Below, piece by piece: positions 16,026 through 24,798 of a DNA stretch of 64,000 nt (positions are counted from its first letter, which is position 1; each line of letters starts with the position of its first letter). Below the pieces are notes generated by a model that saw nothing but the letters and a program-made list of their open reading frames with translations, did no database searches and was not told the DNA's origin. The position numbers and the translations under genes are program-made. Source of the stretch: Micromonospora parva (GTDB taxonomy: Bacteria > Actinomycetota > Actinomycetes > Mycobacteriales > Micromonosporaceae); contig NZ_JNZS01000013.1 in NCBI RefSeq assembly GCF_000718515.1, positions 124,001 to 188,000 of the forward strand, read 5' to 3'.

Positions 16026-18863
16026 GTGCCGAGCAACGCTGGAACCACCCGTCTGGTCATCGTCGAGTCACCGGCGAAGGCCAAGACGATCTCGGGCTAC
16101 CTCGGCCCGGGGTACGTCGTGGAGGCCAGCTTCGGTCACGTCCGCGACCTGCCGCGCAACGCCGCCGACGTGCCGGCCAAATACAAGAAGGAGCCCTGGG
16201 CCCGGCTCGGGGTGGACGTCGACAACGGCTTCCACGCGCTCTACGTCGTCTCCGCCGACCGCAAGCAGCAGATCAGCAAGCTGGTGAAGCTGGCCAAGGA
16301 GGTCGACGAGATCCTCCTGGCCACGGATGAGGACCGCGAGGGCGAGGCGATCGCCTGGCACCTGGTGGAGACGCTCAAGCCCAAGGTGCCGGTCAAGCGG
16401 ATGGTCTTCCACGAGATCACCAAGCCGGCGATCCAGGCGGCGGTGGCCAACCCCCGGGAGATCGACCGCGATCTGGTGGACGCCCAGGAGGCGCGCCGGA
16501 TCCTCGACCGCCTGTACGGCTACGAGGTCTCCCCGGTGCTGTGGAAGAAGGTCATGCCGCGGCTCTCGGCGGGCCGGGTGCAGTCGGTGGCGACCCGCAT
16601 CGTGGTCGAGCGGGAACGCCAGCGGATGGCCTTCCGCACCGCCGAATACTGGGACATCCTGGCCACCCTGGCGGTGGCCAACGCCGGCGAGGGTCCGCGC
16701 AGCTTCAATGCCACCCTGATCGCCCTGAACGGCGACCGGATCGCCACCGGTAAGGACTTCGAGCCGACCACCGGTCGCGTCCGGGCCGGCGCCGGGGTCG
16801 TGCACCTCGACGAGAGTGGTGCCCGGGGTCTCGCGGCCCGCCTCGACGGGCGGCCGTTCACCGTCACCCGGGTCGAGGAGAAGCCCTACCGTCGTCGCCC
16901 GTACGCGCCGTTCATCACCTCGACCCTCCAGCAGGAGGCGGCCCGCAAGCTGCGCCTGTCCTCGCAGCAGACGATGCGCACCGCGCAGCGCCTGTACGAG
17001 AACGGCTACATCACCTATATGCGTACCGACTCGGTCAACCTGTCGGAGACCGCCATCTCGGCGGCCCGTCGACAGATCGTCGAGCTGTACGGCGAGCGCA
17101 GCGTTCCGCCGGAGCCGCGCCGCTACACCGGCAAGGTGAAGAACGCGCAGGAGGCGCACGAGGCGATCCGTCCGGCGGGGGACAACTTCCGCACCCCGGG
17201 CGAGGTGGCCAAGGAGCTGTCCGCTGAGGAGTTCAAGCTCTACGAGCTGATCTGGCGGCGCACCATCGCCTCGCAGATGACCGACGCGGTCGGCTCCAGC
17301 GTGTCGGTGCGGATCCGGGCGGTCTCCACCGCGCAGGAGGAAGCCGACTTCGGCGCGACCGGCAAGACCATCACCGACCCGGGCTTCCTGCGTGCGTACG
17401 TCGAGTCCAGCGACGACGAGAACGCCGAGGCCGAGGACGCCGAGCGCCGGCTGCCCACCCTGGCCAAGGACCAGCCGCTGACCGCCGACGAGCTGGCCGC
17501 GCAGGGCCACCACACCCAGCCGCCGTCGCGCTACACCGAAGCGTCGCTGGTCAAGGCCCTGGAAGAGCTGGGCATCGGCCGCCCGTCCACCTACGCGTCG
17601 ATCATGCAGACGATCCAGGACCGGGGATACGTCACCAAGCGCGGCCAGGCGATGATCCCGACCTTCCTGGCCTTCGCGGTGATCGGGCTGATGGAGCGGC
17701 ACTACCCCCGCCTGATCGACTACGACTTCACCGCCACCATGGAGAACGAGCTGGACGAGATCGCCGGCGGAGACCACGCCGCCGTCGACTTCCTGACCGC
17801 GTTCTACTTCGGCAGCTCCAACGGTGCCGGTGACCAGGACATCGCCCGTTCCGGCGGGCTCAAGAAGCTGGTCACCGAGAACCTCAGCGACATCGACGCC
17901 CGCAGCGTCAACTCCATCCCGCTCTTCACCGACGACGACGGTCGCGAGGTGGTGGTGCGGGTCGGCCGCTACGGGCCGTACCTGCAACGGGAGCTGCCCG
18001 GCGGTGAGCAGCCGGCACCGGCAGCGGGTGAGGGCGAGGAGGGCGGCAGCCAGGGTGACCGGGCGCCGATCCCTGAGGGCCTGGCCCCGGACGAGCTGAC
18101 CCCGGAGAAGGTGCACGAGCTGTTCCTCGGCGGCAGCGGCGAGCGCAAGCTCGGCGACGACCCCGCCACCGGCGAGCCGATCGTGCTCAAGTCCGGCCGG
18201 TTCGGCCCGTACGTCTCCAGTGGTGAGCGGAAGTCGTCGCTGCTGCGTACGCAGACACCGGACTCGTTGACCCTGGAGGAGGCGCTCAAGCTGCTCAGCC
18301 TTCCCCGGCTGATCGGTGTCGCGCCGGACGGCGTCGAGGTCTTCGCGAACAACGGCCGGTACGGCCCGTACGTCAAGCGGGGCGAGGAGTTCCGTTCGCT
18401 GGAGTCCGAGGACCAGATGTTCACTGTCGGCCTCGACGAGGCGCTGGCTCTGCTGGCCGCCCCGAAGGCCCGTGGACGGCGAGCCGCGGCACCGCCGCTG
18501 CGCGAGATGGGCGTGGACCCGGCGACCGAGAAGCCGCTGGTGATCAAGGACGGCCGGTTCGGCCCGTACGTGACCGACGGGGAGTTCAACGCGTCGCTGC
18601 GGCGCGGGCAGACCCCGGAGGCGCTGACCCTGGAGGAAGCCTCCGAGATGCTCGCCGAGAAGCGGGCGAAGGGTCCGGCGCCGCGGAAGAAGGCGGCGGC
18701 GAAGAAGGCGCCCGCGAAGAAGGCCACGGCCACCAAGAAGACGGCCGCGGCGAGCAAGTCCACGGCTGCGAAGAAGACGACGACGGCCAAGGCGACGACG
18801 GCGGCGAAGAAGGCCCCGGCGAAGAAGGCCGCCCCGCGCAAGGCCGCCACCAGCAGCGAGTAA
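16026..18863 (+). CDS. topA: DNA topoisomerase I
   Basis: A 945-aa type IA enzyme relaxing negative supercoils. It starts at GTG 16026 with GGGGAGAG just upstream, giving VPSNAGTTRLVIVESPAKAKTI. The TOPRIM domain (VIVESPAKAK, LATDEDREGEAIAWH) is followed by the catalytic core with the active Tyr in YITYMRTDS (about residue 331). The C-terminus has repeated FGPYV-type modules (RFGPYVSSGERKSS, RYGPYVKRGEEF, RFGPYVTDGEF) instead of Cys4 zinc fingers, as in other actinobacteria, and ends in a Lys/Ala-rich tail of about 70 residues that should add DNA binding. Confidence 0.97.
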   Translation: MPSNAGTTRLVIVESPAKAKTISGYLGPGYVVEASFGHVRDLPRNAADVPAKYKKEPWARLGVDVDNGFHALYVVSADRKQQISKLVKLAKEVDEILLATDEDREGEAIAWHLVETLKPKVPVKRMVFHEITKPAIQAAVANPREIDRDLVDAQEARRILDRLYGYEVSPVLWKKVMPRLSAGRVQSVATRIVVERERQRMAFRTAEYWDILATLAVANAGEGPRSFNATLIALNGDRIATGKDFEPTTGRVRAGAGVVHLDESGARGLAARLDGRPFTVTRVEEKPYRRRPYAPFITSTLQQEAARKLRLSSQQTMRTAQRLYENGYITYMRTDSVNLSETAISAARRQIVELYGERSVPPEPRRYTGKVKNAQEAHEAIRPAGDNFRTPGEVAKELSAEEFKLYELIWRRTIASQMTDAVGSSVSVRIRAVSTAQEEADFGATGKTITDPGFLRAYVESSDDENAEAEDAERRLPTLAKDQPLTADELAAQGHHTQPPSRYTEASLVKALEELGIGRPSTYASIMQTIQDRGYVTKRGQAMIPTFLAFAVIGLMERHYPRLIDYDFTATMENELDEIAGGDHAAVDFLTAFYFGSSNGAGDQDIARSGGLKKLVTENLSDIDARSVNSIPLFTDDDGREVVVRVGRYGPYLQRELPGGEQPAPAAGEGEEGGSQGDRAPIPEGLAPDELTPEKVHELFLGGSGERKLGDDPATGEPIVLKSGRFGPYVSSGERKSSLLRTQTPDSLTLEEALKLLSLPRLIGVAPDGVEVFANNGRYGPYVKRGEEFRSLESEDQMFTVGLDEALALLAAPKARGRRAAAPPLREMGVDPATEKPLVIKDGRFGPYVTDGEFNASLRRGQTPEALTLEEASEMLAEKRAKGPAPRKKAAAKKAPAKKATATKKTAAASKSTAAKKTTTAKATTAAKKAPAKKAAPRKAATSSE

Positions 18864-18865
18864 CC

Positions 18866-18899
18866 CCGGCGCGAGCCAACCGATCGGTGCCCGCGCCGG
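18866..18899 (+). terminator. topA: topA terminator hairpin
   Basis: CCGGCGCG (18866-18873) pairs with CGCGCCGG (18892-18899), with an inner ACCGATCGGT palindrome in the loop. It begins 2 nt after the topA stop. Confidence 0.7.
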
Positions 18900-18913
18900 T
18901 CCGACTCCCAGAC

Positions 18914-18954
18914 CTTGGACAGTTTCCGTTCCGACAGAGCGGAGACTGTCCAAG
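18914..18954. repeat. 41-nt palindromic element between convergent genes
   Basis: 18-nt arms CTTGGACAGTTTCCGTTC and GAGCGGAGACTGTCCAAG with a 5-nt loop; both mismatches are G-T pairs. It lies between the topA terminator and the convergent ALO-type gene. It may terminate the minus-strand gene or be a dispersed repeat. Confidence 0.75.
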
Positions 18955-18982
18955 TCCTACGTGGCTCCGCCTGGGCGTGCCG

Positions 18983-20299
18983 TCAGGCGCCGAGGACGTG
19001 GTTCAGGTGGGGGCTGGCGAAGACGCGGTCCGGGTCGAGGCGGTCGCGGACGGCCTGGAAGTCCGGGAAGCGGGGGTACGCGGTGGCCAGCGAGGCGGCG
19101 TCGCGGTAGTGCAGCTTGCCCCAGTGCGGGCGACCGCCCAGCCCGGCGGCCACCTTCTCGAAGGCCCGGAAGTACGGCTCGTACGGCATGCCGACGTACT
19201 GGTGCACGGCGATGTAGGCGTTGTCCCGGCCGTAGCCGTGCGACAGCCAGATGTCGTCGGCGGCGGTGAACCGCACCTCCACCGGGAAGAGCACCTTGAA
19301 CGGCAGGCCGTCCACGATGCGCTGGAGCGCGGCGAGCGCCTCCGGCAGCGCCTCGCGGGGCAGGCCGTACTCCATCTCCACGAAGCGGACCCGGCGCGGG
19401 GTGCAGAAGACCCGGTCGGAGCGGCCGGTGTACTGCCGTTCGGTGAGGGCGCGGGCGGAGACCGCGCTGATCCCGGGGGCCAGCGCGGGCACGGCCCGGC
19501 CGAGCCGGCAGGCCCCGGCGAAGACCCGGTTGGACAGGAAGTCGTCGTCCATCCAACCGCGCCAGCGCGACAGCGGCCGGTCGTTGGCGGGTACCCGGTC
19601 GTTGGCCTTGACCTGGACCCGGGACGTGTACGGGAACCAGTAGAACTCGACGTGGTCGTGCCGGCCGATCAGCTCGGGCAGTTCCCCGAGCACGTCGGCC
19701 AGTTCGGCCGGGCGTTCGTGGGCGCGCAGGACGAAGGCGTCGACGCAGCGCAGGGTCACCTCGACCAGGACACCGAGCGCGCCGAGTGACACCCGGGCGG
19801 CGGCGAGGACGTCGGGATTCTCGTCGACGGAGCAGCGCAGCACCTCGCCGGCACCGGTGACCAGTGTGATCGCCTCGACGAAGGTGGAGAGGCACCCGTA
19901 ACCGGCGCCGGTGCCGTGGGTACCGGTGGAGATCGCCCCGGCGACGGTCTGCGCGTCGATGTCGCCGAGGTTGGGCAGCGCGAGGCCGTGCCGGGCGAGC
20001 AGGCCGTTGAGCGCGTGCAGGGTCATTCCGGCCGGAACTGTGACAAGTCGGTGGGCGACGTCCACGCTGACCAGGGTGTCCAGCTCGGACAGGTCCATCC
20101 GCCGGTCGTCGGCGAGCGCGACGGCGGTGAACGAGTGGCCGCTGCCGGTCACCCGGATTCGAGCGCCGTCGGCCACTGCGGATCGGACGGCTTCTGCGAC
20201 GTCGGTCGGCGAGCCGGGGCGCAGGATCGTGCTGGCGCTGCCACGCTGGTTCCCGGCCCAGTTGGACCAGCCAGCCCGGGGCGGTGCGATGCGAACCAT
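18983..20299 (-). CDS. FAD-linked D-arabinono-1,4-lactone oxidase-type oxidoreductase
   Basis: A 438-aa VAO-fold flavoenzyme. The N-terminal FAD domain has RIRVTGSGHSF, in which the His of GHS commonly forms the flavin bond, and GAISTGTHGTG. The C-terminal ALO domain ends with HWGKLHYRDA and FPDFQAVRDRLDPDRVFASPHL. The family oxidises aldonolactones or polyols; the real substrate is unknown. ATG 20299 is preferred because GAGGAG lies 6 nt upstream; a GTG at 20305 abuts that site. It is transcribed divergently from a TetR gene across a candidate operator, so it is probably the regulated target. Confidence 0.88.
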   Translation of the reverse strand: MVRIAPPRAGWSNWAGNQRGSASTILRPGSPTDVAEAVRSAVADGARIRVTGSGHSFTAVALADDRRMDLSELDTLVSVDVAHRLVTVPAGMTLHALNGLLARHGLALPNLGDIDAQTVAGAISTGTHGTGAGYGCLSTFVEAITLVTGAGEVLRCSVDENPDVLAAARVSLGALGVLVEVTLRCVDAFVLRAHERPAELADVLGELPELIGRHDHVEFYWFPYTSRVQVKANDRVPANDRPLSRWRGWMDDDFLSNRVFAGACRLGRAVPALAPGISAVSARALTERQYTGRSDRVFCTPRRVRFVEMEYGLPREALPEALAALQRIVDGLPFKVLFPVEVRFTAADDIWLSHGYGRDNAYIAVHQYVGMPYEPYFRAFEKVAAGLGGRPHWGKLHYRDAASLATAYPRFPDFQAVRDRLDPDRVFASPHLNHVLGA

Positions 20300-20318
20300 G
20301 CGCACTCCTCATTCATGA

Positions 20319-20337
20319 ATATGAACTGACTTCATAT
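20319..20337. promoter_or_regulatory. Candidate TetR operator
   Basis: Inverted repeat ATATGAA-CTGAC-TTCATAT, adjacent to a second perfect palindrome ATTCATGAAT (20311-20320). It is AT-rich in a GC-rich region and lies 20 nt upstream of the oxidoreductase start, in the divergent gap with the tetR gene. Confidence 0.65.
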
Positions 20338-20447
20338 CAGGAACGTTGTAGCTGGTAAATACCGCAATTGCGATCCGCTCGTTGTACCGGTAGTCACGGA
20401 CTCGTGACGTGGAGATATGTTCATCCGTCGAAGGGGGGTGGCGCAGA

Positions 20448-21131
20448 GTGTCCACACCAGCCGCCACGACCGGGCCGCTGCGCCGCGTACCGGTGCAAGG
20501 TCGAAGTGTCGCGCGGGTACAGCGCATGTTGGATGCCTGCGCCGAACTCGTCGACGAGGTGGGGTACGAGGGGCTGACCACCACCCTGCTCGCCGAGCGG
20601 GCCGAGGTGGCGATCGGGTCGGTCTACCAGTTCTTTCCGGACAAGCGGGCGATCGTGCAGGCGTTGACCCTGCGGACCATGGAGTCCTACCTCCAGCGCC
20701 TCGACGAGCGGTTCGCCTCCGACGAGATGACCCACTGGTGGGACGGCGTCGACGCGGGCATCGACGAGTACATCACGATGCACCGCACCGTCCCCGGCTT
20801 CCGTACCCTGCACTTCGGCGACGTGGTCGACCTGCACCTGCTCGACGAGCAGCGGGACAACAACGGCGTGATCGCCGACCAGTTGGCCCGGGTGCTCACC
20901 GAACGTTTCGGGCTCACCGACGTGCCCCAGCTGCGCTTCGTGCTGGAGATCGCGGTCGAGGCGGCGGACGCGCTGATCAAGCTCGCGTTCCGCCGGAAGT
21001 CCGACGGCGACGAACGGGTGCTGCTGGAGGCGAAGGCGCTGATCCGGGAGTACCTGCACCGCCAGGTCGACGGCCCGGACAATGGCCGGTCCGCCGCCGG
21101 GAAACAGGCCGAGGCGGCCCAGCCCGTCTGA
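20448..21131 (+). CDS. TetR-family transcriptional regulator
   Basis: A 227-aa repressor with an N-terminal helix-turn-helix (LTTTLLAERAEVAIGSVYQFFPDKRAIVQAL) and a C-terminal ligand domain. GTG 20448 follows AAGGGGGG at 20431-20438; a longer in-frame start exists upstream. The Arg/Val-rich N-terminal arm is typical of TetR proteins that extend contacts into the minor groove. It is divergent from the ALO-type oxidoreductase with a palindromic operator candidate between them, so it likely represses that gene and itself. Confidence 0.88.
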   Translation: MSTPAATTGPLRRVPVQGRSVARVQRMLDACAELVDEVGYEGLTTTLLAERAEVAIGSVYQFFPDKRAIVQALTLRTMESYLQRLDERFASDEMTHWWDGVDAGIDEYITMHRTVPGFRTLHFGDVVDLHLLDEQRDNNGVIADQLARVLTERFGLTDVPQLRFVLEIAVEAADALIKLAFRRKSDGDERVLLEAKALIREYLHRQVDGPDNGRSAAGKQAEAAQPV

Positions 21132-21181
21132 GTCGGCGCGGGGCGCGGCCCTCCGGCCGGCGGTGGGTCGGCCCTCCGGCG

Positions 21182-22390
21182 TCAGAGGAAGGCCCGCCCC
21201 TCACCCCGGTAGGTGGGGACCGTCGCCACCACCGCGTCCCCCTCGATCAGGTGCAGCTCGTTGACCCGTTCACACAGCTCACCTGCCTTGGCGTGGCGGA
21301 ACCACACCCGGTCGCCGACGCGTAGGTCAGCCGCCGCCGCTCCGGACAGCGGCGTCTGCACCTCGCCGGCACCCTCGGTGCCGACCAGCTTCAGCCCCGC
21401 CGGTAACCAGGGCCGGGGCAGCCGGCTGTCGGCGGCCGGTCCGGAGGCGATCCAGCCGCCGCCGAGCACCGTGGCCAACTCCGGCGTCGGCCGGCGGACC
21501 ACGGTGCAGGCGAAGAAGGCCGCCGGGGTGGGCCGCCAGGCGCGGTACGCGTCGAACAGCGTCGGCCCGTACAGGCCCGATCCCGCGGTGACCTCGGTGA
21601 CCGCGGGATCGGCGCTGGTCGCGGCCACGCTGCCGGTGCCGCCGCCGTTGACGAACTCCAGGTCGGCGTGCTCGCGTACCGCGGCGACCGCCGCACCACG
21701 ACGGGCCAGCAGCTCGCGGTACGACCCGCGCTGGGCCAGCCTGATCGCGCCGGCCAGCAGCGTCTGCCCCGGCGGCGCGTCGCCCAGGCCGGCGATCTGC
21801 GCCTCGTACGACATGAGCCCGACCAGCCGGAAGCCGGGCCGACCGGCGACGGCCGCGGCGAGCGCTCCGGCGGCCCGCGCGCTGTGCACCGGTGAGCGGC
21901 GGACGCCGACGTGCACCCGGCCGCGCAGCGGTCGCCAGGAGGCGTCCAGATCCAGGCACAGCCGTAGCTCGGCGCGCTGCCCCGGTGCCGCGACGGCGTC
22001 GATGAGGTCGAGTTGGCCGGTGCCGTCGATCATCAGGGTGATCGCGGCGGCGAGCGTCGGGTCGGCGCCCAGCTCGGCGAGGGCGGCCCGGTCCCCGCTC
22101 GGGTACGCGACCAGCACGTCGTCGCTGACGCCGGCGCGGACCAGCCAGATCGCCTCGGGCACTGTGAACGCCATGATGCCCTGCCAGCCGGGCCGCCCGA
22201 GAGCTCGGCTGATCAACTCCCGGCTGCGGACCGACTTGCTGGCGAGGCGGACCGGCTTTCCGGCGGCGCGATCGGCCAGGGCGGCCGAATTGGCGTCGAA
22301 GGCGCTGAGGTCGACCACCGCGTACGGGGGGTCGAGATGGGCAGTCGCCCGGTCCAGGCGCTCGCGAAGTTTGTCGCTTTCGATGGCCAC
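21182..22390 (-). CDS. Amino acid deaminase/aldolase, fold-type III PLP enzyme
   Basis: A 402-aa protein of the alanine-racemase N-terminal / D-threonine aldolase-like group. The PLP lysine is probably in PVRLASKSVRS near the N-terminus, as in this fold. Downstream motifs include YEAQIAGLGD, EFVNGGGTGS and the C-terminal metal-binding-like segment VGDRVWFRHAKAGELCERVNEL. These enzymes use pyridoxal phosphate to deaminate or cleave amino acids; the substrate here is unknown. GTG start at 22390. It stands alone, convergent with the tetR gene. Confidence 0.8.
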   Translation of the reverse strand: MAIESDKLRERLDRATAHLDPPYAVVDLSAFDANSAALADRAAGKPVRLASKSVRSRELISRALGRPGWQGIMAFTVPEAIWLVRAGVSDDVLVAYPSGDRAALAELGADPTLAAAITLMIDGTGQLDLIDAVAAPGQRAELRLCLDLDASWRPLRGRVHVGVRRSPVHSARAAGALAAAVAGRPGFRLVGLMSYEAQIAGLGDAPPGQTLLAGAIRLAQRGSYRELLARRGAAVAAVREHADLEFVNGGGTGSVAATSADPAVTEVTAGSGLYGPTLFDAYRAWRPTPAAFFACTVVRRPTPELATVLGGGWIASGPAADSRLPRPWLPAGLKLVGTEGAGEVQTPLSGAAAADLRVGDRVWFRHAKAGELCERVNELHLIEGDAVVATVPTYRGEGRAFL

Positions 22391-22539
22391 GTGTGCACGC
22401 TAACTGTCTGACGGAGAATGCGAAATACCCTCGCGTACGTCCGGGCTGCGGCCGGTACCTCCGGCGGCCTAGGCTCAGCGAGCAGGAGAATGTCGCCCGG
22501 AGGGTGGCCCCCACCCGGGTCTAGAGTGTTGCACCGGAG

Positions 22540-24798
22540 GTGCCCAGCGATGGGCCGGCACGTGGAGGTACGGCCATCGAAAGCCAGAACAGCGGCGAGT
22601 CGCCCGGCGTGTCGCGATCGAGCGACCAGTCGGGCAACGCCGCCAACCCGTCCAGCGGTGGTCAGGTAGATCCGTCCGGTTATGCCGCCATCCGGTCCGT
22701 GCTGCGCATCCAGCCGTTCCGGCGGCTCTGGATCGTGCTCGGCGCGGCCTCCTTCGGCGACTGGCTCGGCCTGCTGGCCACCGCCCTCTTCGCCGCCTCG
22801 CAGGTGCAGGGCAGTACCGCCCAGGGCGCCGCGTTCGGCGGGGTCACCGCGATCCGGCTGCTGCCCGCGCTGGTGCTCGGCCCGGTGGCCGGCGTCTTCG
22901 CCGACCGGTTCGACAGGCGCTGGACGATGGTCATCTGTGACCTGCTGCGCTTCGTGCTCTTCGCCTCCATTCCGCTCTACGCCCTCAGCGGCGCCGCCGG
23001 CGGCCTGGTGGTCGGCTGGGCGCTGATCGCCACCTTCCTGATCGAGTCGCTCACCCTGCTGTGGATTCCGGCCAAGGAGGCCGCGGTCCCGAACCTGATC
23101 CCCCGGGCCCGGCTGGAGGCGGCCAACCAGCTCACCCTGATCACCACCTACGGCCTCACCCCGGTCGCCGCGGCCATCGGCCTTGCGGTGCTCGACCGTG
23201 GCGTCCGTGGCGCCGTGGGCGGCGACCTGCCCTCCTGGGCCGAGCCGGCCCAGCTCGCCCTCTGGTTCAACTCCTTCTCCCGGCTCGCCACCGCGTTGGT
23301 GGTGGCGTTCGGGATCAAGGAGATCAGCGAGGCGCAGCGCGGCGAGGCGGAACGCGCCGAGCAGAGCATGTTCCGGCAGTTCTCCGAGGGTTGGAAGTAC
23401 ATCGGCCAGACCCCGCTCGTCCGGGGCCTGGTGCTGGGCATTTTCGGCGCGTTCGCCGGCGGCGGCATCGTGGTCGGCACGGCCAAGTTCTTCGCCAACT
23501 CGCTGGGCGCCGGTGACGCCGCGTTCTCACTGCTCTTCGGCGCGATCTTCGTCGGTCTGGCGCTCGGCATCGGGCTCGGCCCGATGGTCGTCAAGGAGAT
23601 GTCCAGGCGTCGCTGGTTCGGCATGAGCATCGTGCTGGCCAGCGCCGCCGTGATGACCCTCGCCTTCGCCATCCACCTGTCGATGGCGATCGTCGGCGCG
23701 GTGCTGGTCGGCGCGGGCGCCGGGATGGCCTTCCTGGCCGGCACCACCCTGCTCGGCGGCGAGGTTGCCGACGAGGTGCGCGGCCGAGTCTTCGCCGTGG
23801 TGCAGATCGGCACCCGGCTGGTGCTGATCCTGGCCATCGGGCTGAGCAGCGTGTTGGTCGGCGTCGGCGGTTCGCGCAAGCTGGAGATCGCTGACCTGGG
23901 CCTGTCCATCTCGTCGACTCGGCTGCTGCTGCTCGCCGCCGGTGCCGCCGGCATCTTCGCCGGGATCAGCGCGTTCGGCCAGATGGACGACAAGAAGGGC
24001 GTCCCCGTCCTCGCCGACCTGTGGGGCTCCATCCGGGGTCGTCCGCTGATGCCGGCCGAGCCGTTCGTCTCCGCCGGGCTCTTCGTGGTCTTCGAGGGCG
24101 GCGAGGGCGCGGGGAAGTCGACCCAGCTCACCGCACTCGCCGAGCGGCTGCGCGGTCAGGGCTGCGACGTCGTGGTCACCCGCGAGCCGGGGGCCACCGG
24201 CGTCGGCCGGCGGATCCGGTCGCTGGTGCTGGACACCTCCGGCGACGACGCGCCCTCCCCCCGGGCCGAGGCGCTGCTCTACGCCGCCGACCGGGCGCAC
24301 CACGTGGCCACCGTCGTCCGGCCCGCGCTGGTCCGGGGCGGTGTGGTGATCAGTGACCGGTACGTCGACTCGTCCCTGGCGTACCAGGGCGCCGGCCGTA
24401 CGCTGCCCGTCGACGAGGTTTCCTGGCTCTCCTCCTGGGCCACCGGTGGGCTCAAGCCCGACCTCGTGGTGCTGCTCGACGTCGAGCCGCACACCGGCCT
24501 GTCCCGGGTGGCCTCGCGCAACACCGGCACCGACCGGCTGGAGGCCGAGTCGATCGCCTTCCACGAGCGCGTCAGGTACGCGTTCCTCGACCTCGCCGCC
24601 GCCGACCCGAAGCGCTACCTGGTGCTCGACGCGTCCCGGCCGGTCGACGAGATCAGCAAGCTGGTGGTCCGGCGGGTCGAGGAGATGCTCGGTAAGCCGG
24701 GCGGCATCGTGCACCCGCGCCCGGCGCAGGGCCCGGACACCTCGGTGCAGCCGGAGTTATCCGATGCGGAGCTGGTGACGATGGAGCACAAGACCTGA
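22540..24798 (+). CDS. tmk: MFS transporter-thymidylate kinase fusion
   Basis: A 752-aa two-part protein. Residues about 45-490 form a major-facilitator domain with 10-12 membrane segments (FRRLWIVLGAASFGDWLGLLATALF; GPVAGVFADRFDRRW). Residues about 513-715 are a complete dTMP kinase: P-loop FEGGEGAGKST, REPGATGVG, SDRYVDSSLAYQGAGR, and a Thr/Arg-rich lid. The kinase makes dTDP for DNA synthesis. A similar large fused tmk occurs in Streptomyces. The start is uncertain: GTG 22540 abuts its GGAGG, whereas GGAGGT at 22563-22568 is ideally placed for a non-standard ATC at 22575. It overlaps holB by one base. Confidence 0.9.
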   Translation: MPSDGPARGGTAIESQNSGESPGVSRSSDQSGNAANPSSGGQVDPSGYAAIRSVLRIQPFRRLWIVLGAASFGDWLGLLATALFAASQVQGSTAQGAAFGGVTAIRLLPALVLGPVAGVFADRFDRRWTMVICDLLRFVLFASIPLYALSGAAGGLVVGWALIATFLIESLTLLWIPAKEAAVPNLIPRARLEAANQLTLITTYGLTPVAAAIGLAVLDRGVRGAVGGDLPSWAEPAQLALWFNSFSRLATALVVAFGIKEISEAQRGEAERAEQSMFRQFSEGWKYIGQTPLVRGLVLGIFGAFAGGGIVVGTAKFFANSLGAGDAAFSLLFGAIFVGLALGIGLGPMVVKEMSRRRWFGMSIVLASAAVMTLAFAIHLSMAIVGAVLVGAGAGMAFLAGTTLLGGEVADEVRGRVFAVVQIGTRLVLILAIGLSSVLVGVGGSRKLEIADLGLSISSTRLLLLAAGAAGIFAGISAFGQMDDKKGVPVLADLWGSIRGRPLMPAEPFVSAGLFVVFEGGEGAGKSTQLTALAERLRGQGCDVVVTREPGATGVGRRIRSLVLDTSGDDAPSPRAEALLYAADRAHHVATVVRPALVRGGVVISDRYVDSSLAYQGAGRTLPVDEVSWLSSWATGGLKPDLVVLLDVEPHTGLSRVASRNTGTDRLEAESIAFHERVRYAFLDLAAADPKRYLVLDASRPVDEISKLVVRRVEEMLGKPGGIVHPRPAQGPDTSVQPELSDAELVTMEHKT

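Noticed and set aside
16068..18953. Minus-strand open frame of about 960 codons opposite topA
   Set aside because: Antisense shadow of topA; composition is not protein-like and there is no ribosome site.
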